Shown here: positions 1 to 10,763 of the stretch, in pieces | How positions within the stretch are numbered: the stretch's first letter is position 1 | How the letters are laid out: each line of letters starts with the position of its first letter | Source: Alkalimarinus coralli | Lineage (GTDB): Bacteria; Pseudomonadota; Gammaproteobacteria; Pseudomonadales; Oleiphilaceae | DNA length: 64,000 nucleotides | Assembly: GCF_023650515.1 (NCBI RefSeq) | Contig: NZ_CP096016.1 | Location: 4,453,501-4,517,500, forward strand | Reading direction: 5' to 3' | The notes under the pieces: model-generated | Databases searched by the model: none | What the model was told of the DNA's origin: nothing | The model's input: the letters and a program-made list of their open reading frames with translations, nothing else | Made by a program: the position numbers and the translations under genes

Positions 1-66
1 TATTCTCATCAGGCACGCGGCAAAATGGTCGGTATTAAAGCCGCTTTGGTCATGGTGCTTACCTAA
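1..66 (+). CDS. 3' end of an unidentified gene
   Basis: Frame 1 is open from the window edge to a TAA at 64-66 and encodes 21 residues ending in KAALVMVLT. A hairpin follows directly and no other gene overlaps it, so it may be the C-terminus of a gene lying upstream of the window. Too little is present to name a family, and chance openness over 22 codons is possible. Confidence 0.35.
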   Translation, partial: YSHQARGKMVGIKAALVMVLT

Positions 67-83
67 GGCAAATAGCTCTGATT

Positions 84-138
84 TATAGGGTGTGCTCGCG
101 CACCAAAGATTCCGAGATCGGTGCGCAAGCACCCTATA
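84..138. repeat. Imperfect palindrome, REP-like, possible terminator
   Basis: The arms 84-104 and 120-138 pair almost completely (tatagggtg...gcgcacc against its complement, with a 2-nt bulge) around a 15-nt loop. Partial copies of the same sequence, including the 'tctcgga-tctttggtgcgc' part, occur at about 31157-31178 and 32998-33026. It is therefore a dispersed repeat and not a terminator unique to the upstream gene. It could still end transcription entering from the left. Confidence 0.5.
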
Positions 139-186
139 ATGTTTAGAGATCATCAACCCATTTTCATTAATTATTTGGAGTGAGCT

Positions 187-3144
187 ATTAATACGTATTT
201 TGGCATCCTGAGTCGATGGGTGATTGTTCTGCTTACAATGTGCCTGCTGGCTAATACGGTGCAGGCTAATGTAGCGGCTGCGGGCTCGGTTGCAAGCAGC
301 TCAATTGTCTATGCCGAAAAGTCTGGTCAGCTGTTTACCGCTAACTTTGATGCCGGAAGCGTTACCCGTGCCCAGCTGTCTGATGGCAGCAAACGGCTGG
401 AGCGCCCGCTGGGGCGTGATGTCAGAAGACTTGCGTTAGGGGTTGATGAAAAACAGCTGCTTGCGACCGATACGTTATCGGGGCAGCTCTTCTGGTTGAA
501 CACAGCGACGCTTGAGATAGAGCACCAGCTTAAGGTTGGCGGGCGCCCATTCGGGGTTATTTTTGATCGCTCACGTTCGCTGTATTGGGTCACGCTGTTT
601 GAATCGAGCAAGTTACTGGGGGTGAATAGCCGTGGTGAGGTGGTGGTAGAGGTTGAGACGCCTGAAACACCCAGAGGGCTGGCGTTAACAGCTGACGGCC
701 GTTTGCTGATAACCCATGCGATGACAGGCCAACTTTCGGTTTGGTCGTTTGCTGATACGGCTCCTACAGATACGGCCCCGAAACTCGCTAAGCTGATAAC
801 GCTTGAAGAGACCTCCAACAATGATGAGTTTATCTCTCAGGGATTGCCACGCCTGCTGGATGATATCGCCATCTCCCCTGATGGAAAAGAAGCCTGGCTT
901 CCGCATGTGCTATGGAATTTTGACCACCCGTTCCAGTTTCAATCAACCATCTTCCCCGCGGTTTCGATCGTATCGCTGACACCGGGCGAAGAAGCGGAAA
1001 AGATCGGCTATCGAAAGCAGTTATTTCAGCAAATAAACATTATTGATAATGGCAACCGCACGCGAATAGTTTCCAACCCCCACGATGCGGAGTTCTCGCC
1101 AGATGGGAAAAAGGTCTATGTGACCTTGGCGGGCAGTGAAGATTTGATGGTGTTTGATCGCTCGCGAGCCAATACCGGTAAGAAAAAACGCAGTAAACGG
1201 CGAAAAGGTAAACTGCCTCAAGGGGGCGCTAAGGTTAATCAGATTTTGAGGCCTATTCCCGGTGACAACCCGCGCGGCCTGTTGCTTAATGGCGATAGTC
1301 TATACGTACAAAATGCCATGAGCCAAGACGTTGTTAAACTGAGCAGAGGCGGGGAGTCACCCTTTGCTCGGGTAAAAGTTGAAGAAGCACCGTTCTACAA
1401 AACGGTAAGCAATGATCCTTTGCCCTCTGACTTAAGGCGTGGAGTGACGCTGTTTAACCAGGCTAATACCGGAGAGGCTCAAGAGCACCCCATGACGGGC
1501 GATTTCTGGATGAGTTGTAACAGCTGTCACCTTGATGGATTCAACTTCACCAACCGCTATCTGGTTGAAGGCCGTAAGGAGAACAAAAAAGACAATGCCG
1601 TATTGGGGCATGCAAACCTCAATAAGATGGTCGCGGGCGACTTCCTTAGTGACTATATTCGGATGATTCAAGACACCCAAGGGGGGTTAGGGCATGACGA
1701 CCGTGACGGTGCAAAAGCGGTTGACCCCGCAGCCCCCGATAGTGACGTATTGGCATTGATGAATGACTTGCACCGTTATGTGATTGCCCCGAACAACTTG
1801 CCATACCTGGCCACTTGGCTTCGTTTGGAAGATGGCGAGCGTCGTACCGCCCATCAGGAAGAGTGGATAAACTCCGCTGCATGTGAAAGCTGCCACTCTG
1901 ATATGTTCGAGCAGTGGGTGGACTCCAACCACCGGTTAATGTCTGAATCAAACCCGTATTATCGCGTCATGGAAGACTTGGCGGGCGCGACAGAAGGAGA
2001 GGCCTTCAGAGGTTGGTGCTCCGGGTGTCACAACCCTGAAAGAGTACTTAGTGGCTTGCCATTTCGAGGGCATGGTAATGACATGTTTGAAAAACAGGGC
2101 GCATCATTAAAAGCTGAGCTTGCTAAGGGCAAACACGGCCCCAAAGAAGGTACCGGGTGTTTATTTTGCCATCGAATTACTCGCCTGGAAGACGCGGGCG
2201 GTAACGCAGCGATGACTGTAAACCTAAAAGACCGTGAGCAGTATGTATTTGAGAATAGTAACAATGCGGTGCTCAACTGGTTAGGCGAAAGCCAGATTAA
2301 CGCTAAACCAGAGGTGCACAAGCAGTCTTACTCGCAGCCATTTTATAAAGACGAGCAGTACTGTAAGTCATGTCACAATGAGTTTTCGCCTGGCTTTGGC
2401 GCGATGATTGTCGACACTTGGGGCGAGTGGGAGAAATCCTCTTTTAACAACCCGGAAAACCCGGATAAGCATCGCGGCTGCATTGCTTGTCATATGCACG
2501 GCGATATCTCAAAAATAGGCGAAAATATACCGGGTATTTCGACGGATGGTGGCCGCGTAAAAGAGAACGTGGTGACTCATCAGTTTACCGGCGCCAATCA
2601 CTTTCTGGTGGGGCTAAGAAACCCTGAACTGGAAAAAATGAGTATCGAGCTACTCAAAAGTTCGGCCAGCCTGGAGCAGTCGCTATCGGACAATCAGTTA
2701 ACGGTAAGGGTTAATAACATTGGCGCAGGTCATGCGTTGCCGACTGGCGTGGCAGACTTCAGAGAGTTCTGGTTACAGGTTAAAGTGGTTGATGCGACCG
2801 GCCGGGAAGTATTTAAAAGTGGCTATCTGGATGAAGAAGGCAACGTAGAACCCGATGCCAGAATGTTTATGAAAGTGTTTGGCGATAAAGAAGGGAAGCC
2901 GGTAGGGCTGATCTTTTGGCGTTACGAGAAACTGTTGTCTGATACTCGAATTCCTGCCGATGGATATCGAGACGAAAGCTATAGTTTGCCCGATGATGCT
3001 GTTTACCCGCTCTCAGTTGAATCAAAATTAATGTATCGGCTCTATCCGCAATGGGTGACCAATGCCGTTAAGGCTAAGGTGCCAGAATTGACCGACCCGC
3101 CGGTGCTGGAACTAAACCGGATAGAAAGCCAGTTTGTGCGTTAA
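187..3144 (+). CDS. Exported six-haem cytochrome c with N-terminal beta-propeller
   Basis: Predicted periplasmic electron-transfer protein. Counting from the GTG at 220, residues of about 30-400 look like YVTN/WD-type propeller blades (repeated 'SPDGKxxxVT', 'NPRGLLL'). Six CxxCH haem-c sites follow at residues 433, 555, 600, 647, 715 and 754, in an arrangement like the cytochrome c554 family. A beta-rich C-terminus of about 200 residues completes it. A conventional call would start at GTG 220, but that leaves no charged signal-peptide n-region. Starting at ATT 187, six bases after GGAG, adds eleven residues including an Arg and gives a complete signal peptide ending VQA. I prefer 187. Substrate and partner are unknown. 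The flavoprotein downstream may belong to the same pathway, but that is only suggested by proximity. Confidence 0.8.
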   Translation: MNTYFGILSRWVIVLLTMCLLANTVQANVAAAGSVASSSIVYAEKSGQLFTANFDAGSVTRAQLSDGSKRLERPLGRDVRRLALGVDEKQLLATDTLSGQLFWLNTATLEIEHQLKVGGRPFGVIFDRSRSLYWVTLFESSKLLGVNSRGEVVVEVETPETPRGLALTADGRLLITHAMTGQLSVWSFADTAPTDTAPKLAKLITLEETSNNDEFISQGLPRLLDDIAISPDGKEAWLPHVLWNFDHPFQFQSTIFPAVSIVSLTPGEEAEKIGYRKQLFQQINIIDNGNRTRIVSNPHDAEFSPDGKKVYVTLAGSEDLMVFDRSRANTGKKKRSKRRKGKLPQGGAKVNQILRPIPGDNPRGLLLNGDSLYVQNAMSQDVVKLSRGGESPFARVKVEEAPFYKTVSNDPLPSDLRRGVTLFNQANTGEAQEHPMTGDFWMSCNSCHLDGFNFTNRYLVEGRKENKKDNAVLGHANLNKMVAGDFLSDYIRMIQDTQGGLGHDDRDGAKAVDPAAPDSDVLALMNDLHRYVIAPNNLPYLATWLRLEDGERRTAHQEEWINSAACESCHSDMFEQWVDSNHRLMSESNPYYRVMEDLAGATEGEAFRGWCSGCHNPERVLSGLPFRGHGNDMFEKQGASLKAELAKGKHGPKEGTGCLFCHRITRLEDAGGNAAMTVNLKDREQYVFENSNNAVLNWLGESQINAKPEVHKQSYSQPFYKDEQYCKSCHNEFSPGFGAMIVDTWGEWEKSSFNNPENPDKHRGCIACHMHGDISKIGENIPGISTDGGRVKENVVTHQFTGANHFLVGLRNPELEKMSIELLKSSASLEQSLSDNQLTVRVNNIGAGHALPTGVADFREFWLQVKVVDATGREVFKSGYLDEEGNVEPDARMFMKVFGDKEGKPVGLIFWRYEKLLSDTRIPADGYRDESYSLPDDAVYPLSVESKLMYRLYPQWVTNAVKAKVPELTDPPVLELNRIESQFVR

Positions 3145-3246
3145 TGTGCAGCGCTCACAAGGTAATATCTAACGAAATAACTCTTAGGCGGGTTGGTTGT
3201 TTTATTGAGCCACCGTCATATCTATTATCAAATAAGTGGGATTTTA

Positions 3247-4671
3247 GTGGAACTAAGTAAAAAAGGTCATCGGGTAGCAGTACTAGGCGCGGGGCCTTCG
3301 GGCCTTATGGCCGCGTGGGAGCTTCAAAAGGCGGGTTTTACCGTCACTGTTTTGGAGGCCGATGAGCGTGTCGGAGGGTTGGCAGCCACCCATGTATTTG
3401 AAGGCAAAGGGGGAACCTATCGTTTTGATTTTGGTGGCCACCGTTTTATTACCCACAACCCGGAACTGCTGGCGTTTATTGAAGAGCTGATGGAAGATGA
3501 TCTGCTGCACTCCATTCGCAGTAGTGTTATTCGTTATCGTGACCGAACTTATGACTATCCGTTAGCGCTGGGAAATATTCTTAAAAATGCGCCGTGGAGT
3601 TTACTGACCGGTGTCGCCAAAGACCTGTTGTTTGTGTTGCCGTTTACCAAAGCGGTCGATGACCGGGAGAGTGCAAGTTTTGCTGACTGGATAGAGTCTC
3701 GGTTTGGCTCGACCTTATATCGTCACTTCTTTGAAGGCTATACCGGCAAGCTGTGGGGAATTGACCCAAAGGACTTGTCTGCTGATTGGGCTGCGCAGCG
3801 TATCAGTCTGATCGACCTGAAAGAGGTCGCACGACGACTGCTTCCCCGCAACGCCAATACCCCCCGAACCTATGCCAGGAGCTATCGGTATCCCAAATAT
3901 GGGTTCGGTGCGATATTTGACCGTTTGAAAACGCGGCTAGAGGCGAATGGTGCAAAGGTGTTGCTGAATGCACCGGTCACGGGGGTAACCAGCGAGAACG
4001 GGCACATTAAGTCGGTGTCGTTTCAGCAGCAAGGGCAGGCCATGGAACTAGATACCGATTATGTGGTGTCGACCCTGCCGATGCCACTGATGATGCACTT
4101 TTTAGGCGAGCAGAGTCAGCTTAAATTCAGAGCGCTTCGATTTTTGAATATGCCGATGGATATGGAGAATATATCGACCAATACATGGCAGTATCTCTCT
4201 GACCCCGATATTTTGGCCACGCGTTTGCAAGAGCCGCGGCGGCGCTCGCCGTTTATGGCGCCGCAAGGTAAAACCTCGATGATGCTTGAGATTCCGTGCT
4301 GGAAAGGGGATGAACTATGGTCGATGGATGATCAGCGCTTATTCGAGCGGGCCAGGCAAGACATGACCCGCCTGGGGGTTGATATGAAAAAAGCCACCGG
4401 CGAGTGCTTTTCAAGTTATGCCGAGTATGCTTACCCATTGATGAATAAAGGTTATCAGCGTGAGCGCAATAAAAATGCCGCGTTGTTAAACCAATACAAT
4501 AACTTGGTTATGTGCGGCAGGCAGGGCACGTTCCGTTACATATTTACCGATACGGCGATGGAAATGGGCCAGTTAGCGGCAAAATCACTGATCGACCAGC
4601 AAGATTATCGAACGAAAATATTTGAGTTTCGAAATGAAAAAACAGTGATTGAAACCCAAAGTGTGGCATAG
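3247..4671 (+). CDS. FAD-dependent amine oxidase/protoporphyrinogen oxidase-like protein
   Basis: The N-terminus carries a Rossmann FAD-binding signature ([17 protein letters not shown]), then EADERVGG and a GGHRFI segment typical of the flavin amine oxidase/UDP-galactopyranose mutase-like superfamily. The C-terminus has the usual second FAD contact region ([18 protein letters not shown]). The length of about 475 aa fits the family. The exact reaction cannot be read from sequence. Such proteins next to sugar or lipid enzymes often act on nucleotide sugars or carotenoid-like substrates. The frame is open from 3193, but GTG 3247 puts the start seven codons before the Rossmann strand. No strong ribosome-binding site decides it. 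Confidence 0.75.
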   Translation: MELSKKGHRVAVLGAGPSGLMAAWELQKAGFTVTVLEADERVGGLAATHVFEGKGGTYRFDFGGHRFITHNPELLAFIEELMEDDLLHSIRSSVIRYRDRTYDYPLALGNILKNAPWSLLTGVAKDLLFVLPFTKAVDDRESASFADWIESRFGSTLYRHFFEGYTGKLWGIDPKDLSADWAAQRISLIDLKEVARRLLPRNANTPRTYARSYRYPKYGFGAIFDRLKTRLEANGAKVLLNAPVTGVTSENGHIKSVSFQQQGQAMELDTDYVVSTLPMPLMMHFLGEQSQLKFRALRFLNMPMDMENISTNTWQYLSDPDILATRLQEPRRRSPFMAPQGKTSMMLEIPCWKGDELWSMDDQRLFERARQDMTRLGVDMKKATGECFSSYAEYAYPLMNKGYQRERNKNAALLNQYNNLVMCGRQGTFRYIFTDTAMEMGQLAAKSLIDQQDYRTKIFEFRNEKTVIETQSVA

Positions 4672-4794
4672 CGGGGTCGGTTTTAACGCTGAGTTTATCA
4701 GCGCAGTACTCATGCAAAGGTCTCACAGAATATTTCAGGTTAGGCGGTTTTGAAACGTTTGAGTGACCTTGAAAGATTGTTAGGAGAAGAACGA

Positions 4795-5397
4795 ATGATA
4801 AGCAAACAAAGCGTTGCCGCGGTAAACCGGCTCATTGGAATATGGCTAATGCTGATATTCTCAAGCCAGGTTGCCGCGTACTCTTATTCTGAGGCGGGTA
4901 AAGAACCTTTTATAGAAGGACGTGAAGCGTTGATTGGTGCAATGCTGGCTGGCGATCAAAAAGCCGCACAGGGTGTGGTAGACGGACTTGAAAAAGAGCT
5001 GACTGAACTAGAGCACGCGATGTCTATAAAGGTTGTTGGTCCACTGAGAGAAGGGGTTAGAAATAATCAACGATCCACGGTTATTTCAGCTATGAATTCG
5101 GTGTTTGCGGCAGAAATAAAACGCCGTTTAAATATGGCTGAAGCCAATATTAACGACTATCAGAAATCCAAAGTACTCGTCGCCAAGAGTAAACGTTTCT
5201 TGGATACGATTGTTGTCGAGCTGGACGATGATGAAGCGGAAACCGCTGAGCAGTCGATCAAACGATGCCTCAAGTCTATCGGCAACCCCGGGGTTTTTGG
5301 TGCGGGGGCCGTGCCAGCCGATATTGAGCAGTTTAAGAAAGCTAAGCGGTCGTTGTTTGACTCACTTAGCACATTTGATCTGAGCAGAACAAAATAG
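4795..5397 (+). CDS. Exported helical protein of unknown function
   Basis: About 200 aa beginning at ATG 4795, which has a good ribosome-binding site (taggagaag). The frame continues upstream to a TTG at 4750 without support. Residues 1-28 form a signal peptide ending in a VAA-type cleavage site. The rest is Lys/Glu/Ala-rich and largely helical, without recognisable motifs. It lies between the flavoprotein and a polytopic membrane protein and ends two bases before the latter, so the two are probably co-transcribed. I do not recognise the family. A periplasmic role alongside the upstream cytochrome is conceivable but not shown. Confidence 0.7.
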   Translation: MISKQSVAAVNRLIGIWLMLIFSSQVAAYSYSEAGKEPFIEGREALIGAMLAGDQKAAQGVVDGLEKELTELEHAMSIKVVGPLREGVRNNQRSTVISAMNSVFAAEIKRRLNMAEANINDYQKSKVLVAKSKRFLDTIVVELDDDEAETAEQSIKRCLKSIGNPGVFGAGAVPADIEQFKKAKRSLFDSLSTFDLSRTK

Positions 5398-5399
5398 TT

Positions 5400-6797
5400 G
5401 TGGGGGCGACCTCGATCATTCGGGCCGCCCATCGGTCTTACCTCAATCAGCCTGCTGAACGATGGGTGAGCGATGTTCTGTTATTAGCGCTTTCGCTGAC
5501 CACCTTCTACTACTGGATGCAGTTTCCTGCATTGCCCGCTAATGACGATGCCCTTTTCCTAAGCCGGGGTGTTGGGCATTTTAGTGTTATCGAGTTTTCG
5601 CCTCACTTCCCCGGTTATGCGGGCCTTGTTCTTTTTGTAAAATCCCTGCGCTGGTTATTTTCGAGCGATTATCATGCGTTGCATGTCGTGGTATTGGGCA
5701 TGACGGTGATGATTCCCATTGTGGTCTATTGGGTGCTCATTCAGCTCCAGGTGGCACGCTTCATCTCATTGGCCTGCGCCGTCGTTTTATACTTCCAGCC
5801 ATTACTCATATCGGTTGCGTTGAGCGGCCTGTCAGATGGGCCGGGCCTGCTAATATGGCTGTTGGCACTGTTACTGCTGTTAAAAGGCAATGCCGTGTTG
5901 GCAGCACTATTTGCCGGATTTATGCTAACCGTCAGGCCTTCTTACCTGTTGCTTCTGTTACCGTTAGTTGTGTTTTTGGTCTGGCAAAATCGTCATCAGC
6001 TAAATCGGGTTGTGTGGGCCATTGCTCTGCCTTTGCTATTGAGTTTCTTATACATGTATTCAAAAGATGGTGTTGCTTTATTTGAAGAAGCATTTCGCTT
6101 TGTCCGGGGGCACTTTCTGGTATGGGGTAATACTAGCCTGACCGAAGCGACGGGAGATTCCTGGTGGGATGTAGCGTCCGATTATGTTGGAAGTGATTGG
6201 CTGCTGGCAGGGGTATCTATCTTATTATTGTTCAGCTGTGGGCAGTTATGGATCAGGCCATCGGCGGCGCGTTGTCTGGTTGTTAGCTTTATCGTTGTTT
6301 TGCTGTGGACACTCTTTTTTCAGAACCCTGATAATCTCCGTCACCTACTGCCAGTGATTGTCTTGGGAGTGCTGATAGTGACACTTGCTTTAGCGCCGTT
6401 CATCGCGCCATATCGAAGCGTAGCAGCTGTGATCGCTATCGTCGCGATAGCTAGCGTGTTGCTTCTGACGACCAAACTCAATCACTCGCCTCCAGCATTT
6501 CAACAAGCGCTAATATGGTTAAATGCACAGACAGGCAAGGGTCGCTATGAGCGTGTGCTCGTGACTAACGAAGGTGTTGAAGTCGCAAGGGCATATCAAA
6601 GCAAGCGGCGTGTCGCAGATGCCTGGTATCGGCAGCAGGCAGAGTGGCTTTGGGCTGGGGGGGCGTGGCGCATGAGCTACACACCTATTGAAAGGTACGG
6701 GCAACCTATTATCGCGTTTCCCCGGCGCTTCGCGGGGGAACACTCCGCTTACTTATACCGTTTGACCCATGTCGGTGTGAATGAGGTTATGTTTTAA
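5400..6797 (+). CDS. Polytopic membrane protein, GT-C glycosyltransferase-like
   Basis: A 465-aa integral membrane protein with about ten or eleven hydrophobic segments and a soluble C-terminal part of about 100 residues. The first extracytoplasmic loop contains an acidic pair ([12 protein letters not shown]). That layout is used by GT-C fold transferases of the ArnT/PMT type, which take sugars from polyprenyl phosphates. The assignment rests on topology and this motif only. GTG 5400 starts two bases after the previous stop, which suggests translational coupling. The 3' end overlaps the convergent chemoreceptor gene by 11 bp. Confidence 0.6.
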   Translation: MGATSIIRAAHRSYLNQPAERWVSDVLLLALSLTTFYYWMQFPALPANDDALFLSRGVGHFSVIEFSPHFPGYAGLVLFVKSLRWLFSSDYHALHVVVLGMTVMIPIVVYWVLIQLQVARFISLACAVVLYFQPLLISVALSGLSDGPGLLIWLLALLLLLKGNAVLAALFAGFMLTVRPSYLLLLLPLVVFLVWQNRHQLNRVVWAIALPLLLSFLYMYSKDGVALFEEAFRFVRGHFLVWGNTSLTEATGDSWWDVASDYVGSDWLLAGVSILLLFSCGQLWIRPSAARCLVVSFIVVLLWTLFFQNPDNLRHLLPVIVLGVLIVTLALAPFIAPYRSVAAVIAIVAIASVLLLTTKLNHSPPAFQQALIWLNAQTGKGRYERVLVTNEGVEVARAYQSKRRVADAWYRQQAEWLWAGGAWRMSYTPIERYGQPIIAFPRRFAGEHSAYLYRLTHVGVNEVMF

Positions 6798-8412
6798 ACC
6801 GCTTACTGAGTTCTGCTGTATTTCTGGCAAGGCTGGATAGGTGATCCGCTGTATCACGTGTGCTTTCAGCTATTTTAACTGTTTGTTCCGTGAGTTCTGC
6901 TACTTCAGTAACGTTCTGCGTAATCTCCTCAGAGGTGCTGGTCTGCTCTTCTGCTGCCGTTGCAACCTGTTCGTTAAGAGAGGTAATCTCAGAAATGCTG
7001 CTCGATATCTGCTCCAACTTTTCGGCTGCCTGATTAAACAGCGTTGCGCTCTCTGTTGTGACTGAGCGGCTGCTGTCCATCACCGTCACCATATTCTTGG
7101 CGCTACTTTGAACACTATCAATAATAGCTTCAATTTCGGTTGTCGACTCCTGTGTCCGCTGGGCAAGCGTTCTTACTTCATCTGCCACGACCGCAAAGCC
7201 TCGACCTTGCTCACCGGCCCGTGCAGCTTCAATTGCTGCGTTGAGTGCGAGTAAGTTTGTTTGCTCCGCAATGCCTCGAATAACACCCAGAACGGCACCC
7301 ACATTGTTGGTCTGCTCGGCCAACTTGTTTACGGTTTCAACGTTGTCTTCAACCTGTTCTGCCAGCCGGTTAATAGAGCTTTGCGCCTGATGCATGGTAT
7401 CGAGCCCATCACTGGATGCGGTGTCTGCATCAACCGTGAGCCCGGCTGCTGTGCTGGCGTGGCTTGCAACTTCTTGTGCTGTTGCCGTCATCTCTTGCAT
7501 GGCTGCTGCAATCTGATCGGTTCTGGAGTGCCCTTGATGCGCATTTTCGGACACTGTTACGCACGCTTCAGTAAGTGTCTCGGACGCTTTGTTTGAGCCA
7601 TCTGTGGCTTCTTTAAGCTGAGCTGCGATGTCAGATAGAAAATCCTGAAGCTTTCTTGATGCGTCTGCGAGTGTACCTAGCTCATCCTGACGTCGGATAG
7701 AAATGTCATTATTGATATAACCATTACTAAGATTATCGATAACTCTAGCCAGCTCCTGGCTAGGTTTCACCAATGCGATATTAACGGTATAAAGGGATAT
7801 TCCTGCAAAAATCAAAATTGTTCCAAAGAGCAAGGTCGCTGCAATAACCGTTGCTGAGCCGACTTCAGCACCAATTTTCTCAGAGCGTGCAACGGCACTT
7901 TCCTGTATCGACTTAACGGCACTTGCCAGCAACTTGCTGGGCTCCCTATCGATACCCTTAACGGCCCTGTCACCTGCTGATACGTCAAAATTAGCTGATT
8001 TAAAATCCTCTAGCCCTGTTCTATAGTCCTGGCCCATTTGTTTGTGTGCGGTTAGAAATCGAGTGACCAAGTCAATCTCTTCCGGGTTGCTAAGTCTTTT
8101 GGCTAACGCCTCTCCCATGGACTGAATTTTGGCTTCCTGCTTTTCAAAGCGGCCCCAATATTTGTCGAGGTTACTTGGGTCTGAGCCACGAATAAGTACG
8201 TTCTTCCACTCTTGAACTTGCCCTTTAAACTCAGACAGCATGCCTGAGACCTGAATGGCATTGTAGTCGTCAACACTAATAACAGACTGATAGTCGGAGA
8301 TGCCAGAAGAAGCCTTGCTAAAGTAGAACAGGGCAGCAAATGCGATTACAAGACAACCCCCGCCAATAATGGCGAGCAGCTTGTTAAATATGCTCTTGTT
8401 AAGCCAACTCAT
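6787..8412 (-). CDS. Methyl-accepting chemotaxis protein
   Basis: Inner-membrane chemoreceptor of 541 aa. It has one membrane segment near residues 10-30 and a periplasmic helical sensor of about 150 residues. A second membrane segment near 190-210 is followed by a HAMP region and a long cytoplasmic coiled coil. The signalling tip is intact ([37 protein letters not shown]), which contacts CheA and CheW. The ligand is unknown. No other chemotaxis gene lies nearby, so it is an orphan receptor. Confidence 0.93.
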   Translation of the reverse strand: MSWLNKSIFNKLLAIIGGGCLVIAFAALFYFSKASSGISDYQSVISVDDYNAIQVSGMLSEFKGQVQEWKNVLIRGSDPSNLDKYWGRFEKQEAKIQSMGEALAKRLSNPEEIDLVTRFLTAHKQMGQDYRTGLEDFKSANFDVSAGDRAVKGIDREPSKLLASAVKSIQESAVARSEKIGAEVGSATVIAATLLFGTILIFAGISLYTVNIALVKPSQELARVIDNLSNGYINNDISIRRQDELGTLADASRKLQDFLSDIAAQLKEATDGSNKASETLTEACVTVSENAHQGHSRTDQIAAAMQEMTATAQEVASHASTAAGLTVDADTASSDGLDTMHQAQSSINRLAEQVEDNVETVNKLAEQTNNVGAVLGVIRGIAEQTNLLALNAAIEAARAGEQGRGFAVVADEVRTLAQRTQESTTEIEAIIDSVQSSAKNMVTVMDSSRSVTTESATLFNQAAEKLEQISSSISEITSLNEQVATAAEEQTSTSEEITQNVTEVAELTEQTVKIAESTRDTADHLSSLARNTAELSKRFKT

Positions 8413-8577
8413 AGTACCCTCTGTTTCCTAGATTATTGTTTTAAAAAGTATAGTTTAAAAATGGGCTAATGCATGTTTGGGGTGAAATAACCCACTGCCG
8501 GGGATATATGGTTTTAGGGCGTGGGTGAGGTGCTTTTTAGGACGTGGTTGCTGGGCTAGACGCTTGAAGGGGAGAGT

Positions 8578-10305
8578 TTATTCATTGAGCCACTTTTCCA
8601 GCCTACCGAGTACTTTTTTAACTTTATCGCTCTCTTTTAGCTCTTGGAGTTTTTGCTTAGCTTTGTCTTTTCGCTCAGGGTCTTCAGCCAGCAATAGGGC
8701 GCTAATCCCCATCTGTTTTATATTGATTGAGCAGTCCCCTTTACCATCGAGCTGTTTCGCGCAGGTTAGTGGCCACTCAACTGCAGTAAGCGCCCGAGGC
8801 AGTCTGCACAAGGCCCACTCTTCCTTGTTAATTTTTACATTCATGACAAGCTTAAGCATTTGTTCCTGTGACAGGTTCCCCTGACCATTGATCTCTGCGC
8901 CATCAAGTTCACTGTTAAAATAGGGGATGTTAAGGTGCCCATTCTCTTCACTAACCTTAACCGTCAAACGTCTAAAAGCTGTTGTTGTCGAGTCGGTTAC
9001 AACCACGCCTTTTACCTGAGTGCAGAGCTCTTTTTCCAAATTGAATAATTCGGTTTTCCCGTCACTGATCACCACTTCACCGTTTATGGTGTGATATTTG
9101 AGTTGATGACTTTCAAACGCGCCTTCTCCGCTGAGGCTGATATCTCCTTTGCCATATACCTGAGGGTTTTGTTTAAACGCTCGCAAAAGCTGCTCTATAT
9201 TTATGCTTTGTCCACCCAGGTTGAAGTGCCAGTGGTTTGAAGCAAGCTGGTAGCTTCCGTCAAGGTTGATGTCACCTCCTACTGCCTTTGCAGTTGCTTT
9301 GTTGATGAGGATCTCACTATCAGCAAAACGCCAATCAAGGTTGATATTTTTCAATGTTTGTTGGTGGCTGGTTAAGCTGTCTATTTGTAGTGTGTTCTCT
9401 CCTGGAATCATCATTAAGGCAATGAGGTCATAGCAGCTGGAACGGTTTAAGTTGTAAGGTTTCTCGAAGCACGCCAGTGGGATCGTCACCCGCTTGCTAT
9501 GGAGTTGATTGGTGATAGATGCGTTTTCACGCTGCCAAACAGAATGGCCAGACAAAGTCATATTTGGCGTTGATAGCTGCTTAAGCAGAAGTGATACCCT
9601 GTTCCCAGAGATGTCTAACTCACCATTAGCGGACGCAGAAAATGTGTCAGCTGAAAACCTGAGGTCAAAAAGATGCCTGCCTGCGCCAGTGTTGTTGGAG
9701 AGGTTTAGTGTGAAGTGGCTGTTCTTCAACAGGCCTGTGTTCGACGGGCTTGTTGAGTGATTGTCGTTTTTGGTGATCTCTCCGTCGACTTGATACCGGC
9801 CAGAGGCCAAATGTTTAATGTTGCCCTTAATATTTACTGCCTGTTTACCACCCTGACTACTGTGCGCTAGTGGTCGGTGAAGAAAAAAGTTGAATGCGCT
9901 GGGGCGTGCTCCCGACTCGTCAAAACTGACTGTTAGGTCGTCTAGCAGAATGTTCGTTGTTAGGTTGGAGATTGACGTGATTCGTTCGGCCTGTATGTGA
10001 GCGGGAGCGGCTTTTAGCAAAAGTAAGTCCAGCCCGCTAAACGAAATACTAACCCCTTCCAGCGCAACATCAGACTGAGTTGCAACAACTCGTTCGGCAA
10101 ACAGGCTTGGCCATGGTGAGAGATACCATTCAAGTTCGTCAATGATCTCCATCGGTTGCCCGGTTATTGCGGTTAAACGCTGTGAGATTTGTTGGCGATA
10201 GTCATCAGCAGGGAACAACAGCTTAACGATGGATAGCAATACGATGAAAGCCAGAAAGAGTATTAGGAGTAAATTCGATGCTCGTGAAGAGAGACTCTTG
10301 TCCAT
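8578..10305 (-). CDS. AsmA family protein
   Basis: About 575 aa with a single N-terminal membrane anchor followed by a long beta-rich periplasmic region. The opening segment (LLFPADDYRQQISQRLTAITGQPMEI) and C-terminal part match the AsmA/YhdP/TamB type of bridge-like proteins, which are thought to move or organise phospholipid and LPS between membranes. The frame is open to 10404, but ATG 10305 is preceded by GGTAGTG and places the start just before the anchor. The C-terminus ends in a Lys/Glu-rich helix. It is transcribed away from the 458-bp gap at 10306-10763. Confidence 0.8.
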   Translation of the reverse strand: MDKSLSSRASNLLLILFLAFIVLLSIVKLLFPADDYRQQISQRLTAITGQPMEIIDELEWYLSPWPSLFAERVVATQSDVALEGVSISFSGLDLLLLKAAPAHIQAERITSISNLTTNILLDDLTVSFDESGARPSAFNFFLHRPLAHSSQGGKQAVNIKGNIKHLASGRYQVDGEITKNDNHSTSPSNTGLLKNSHFTLNLSNNTGAGRHLFDLRFSADTFSASANGELDISGNRVSLLLKQLSTPNMTLSGHSVWQRENASITNQLHSKRVTIPLACFEKPYNLNRSSCYDLIALMMIPGENTLQIDSLTSHQQTLKNINLDWRFADSEILINKATAKAVGGDINLDGSYQLASNHWHFNLGGQSINIEQLLRAFKQNPQVYGKGDISLSGEGAFESHQLKYHTINGEVVISDGKTELFNLEKELCTQVKGVVVTDSTTTAFRRLTVKVSEENGHLNIPYFNSELDGAEINGQGNLSQEQMLKLVMNVKINKEEWALCRLPRALTAVEWPLTCAKQLDGKGDCSINIKQMGISALLLAEDPERKDKAKQKLQELKESDKVKKVLGRLEKWLNE

Positions 10306-10763
10306 ATCACTACCGGATTCCGCATTGCGTGTTTTATTGATATCAGGGCTATAATTTCTACAGGTCGGGGCTATAATTTTGCTGTAGATTGAAGCGCCAA
10401 ACAATAGTAAACGAGCTAGAGCAATAGAGCTAGTTATCGTGCTTTAATTTAAATTTAAAACAGATTTTGATGGCATGATATAGCAAATTTGTGACGTTTT
10501 TCGACAAGTTGTTTATAGCGATGTGTGTAGATAATAAGCAGATCGCTTACGTCTTAGAGGCTAGACCTCAAACGGTAAAGAGAGAGTCAAATGGTCGTAA
10601 AAACATGCCGCAAACCCACACCAAACTTGACCCGGTTAAACCCTGATAAGAGTCGTGTTGGTGCAGGTGTTTAAGTTTTTGTTGCCGCGAACGTGGATGG
10701 TTACATTGCCACTCTGAATGACTGTGTGAACCGGCTTTAATCGCCCCTTTAGTCACCTGTTAC
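10306..10763. other. Intergenic region without a supported gene
   Basis: The gap separates two minus-strand genes and presumably carries the promoter of the AsmA-like gene in its left, AT-rich part (10440-10560). A 62-codon open frame at 10568-10756 has no ribosome-binding site and a low-complexity His/Ser-rich product, so I do not call it. I see no repeat or RNA gene. Confidence 0.5.

Noticed and set aside
10568..10756. 62-codon open frame on the minus strand
   Set aside because: Low-complexity product and no ribosome-binding site.
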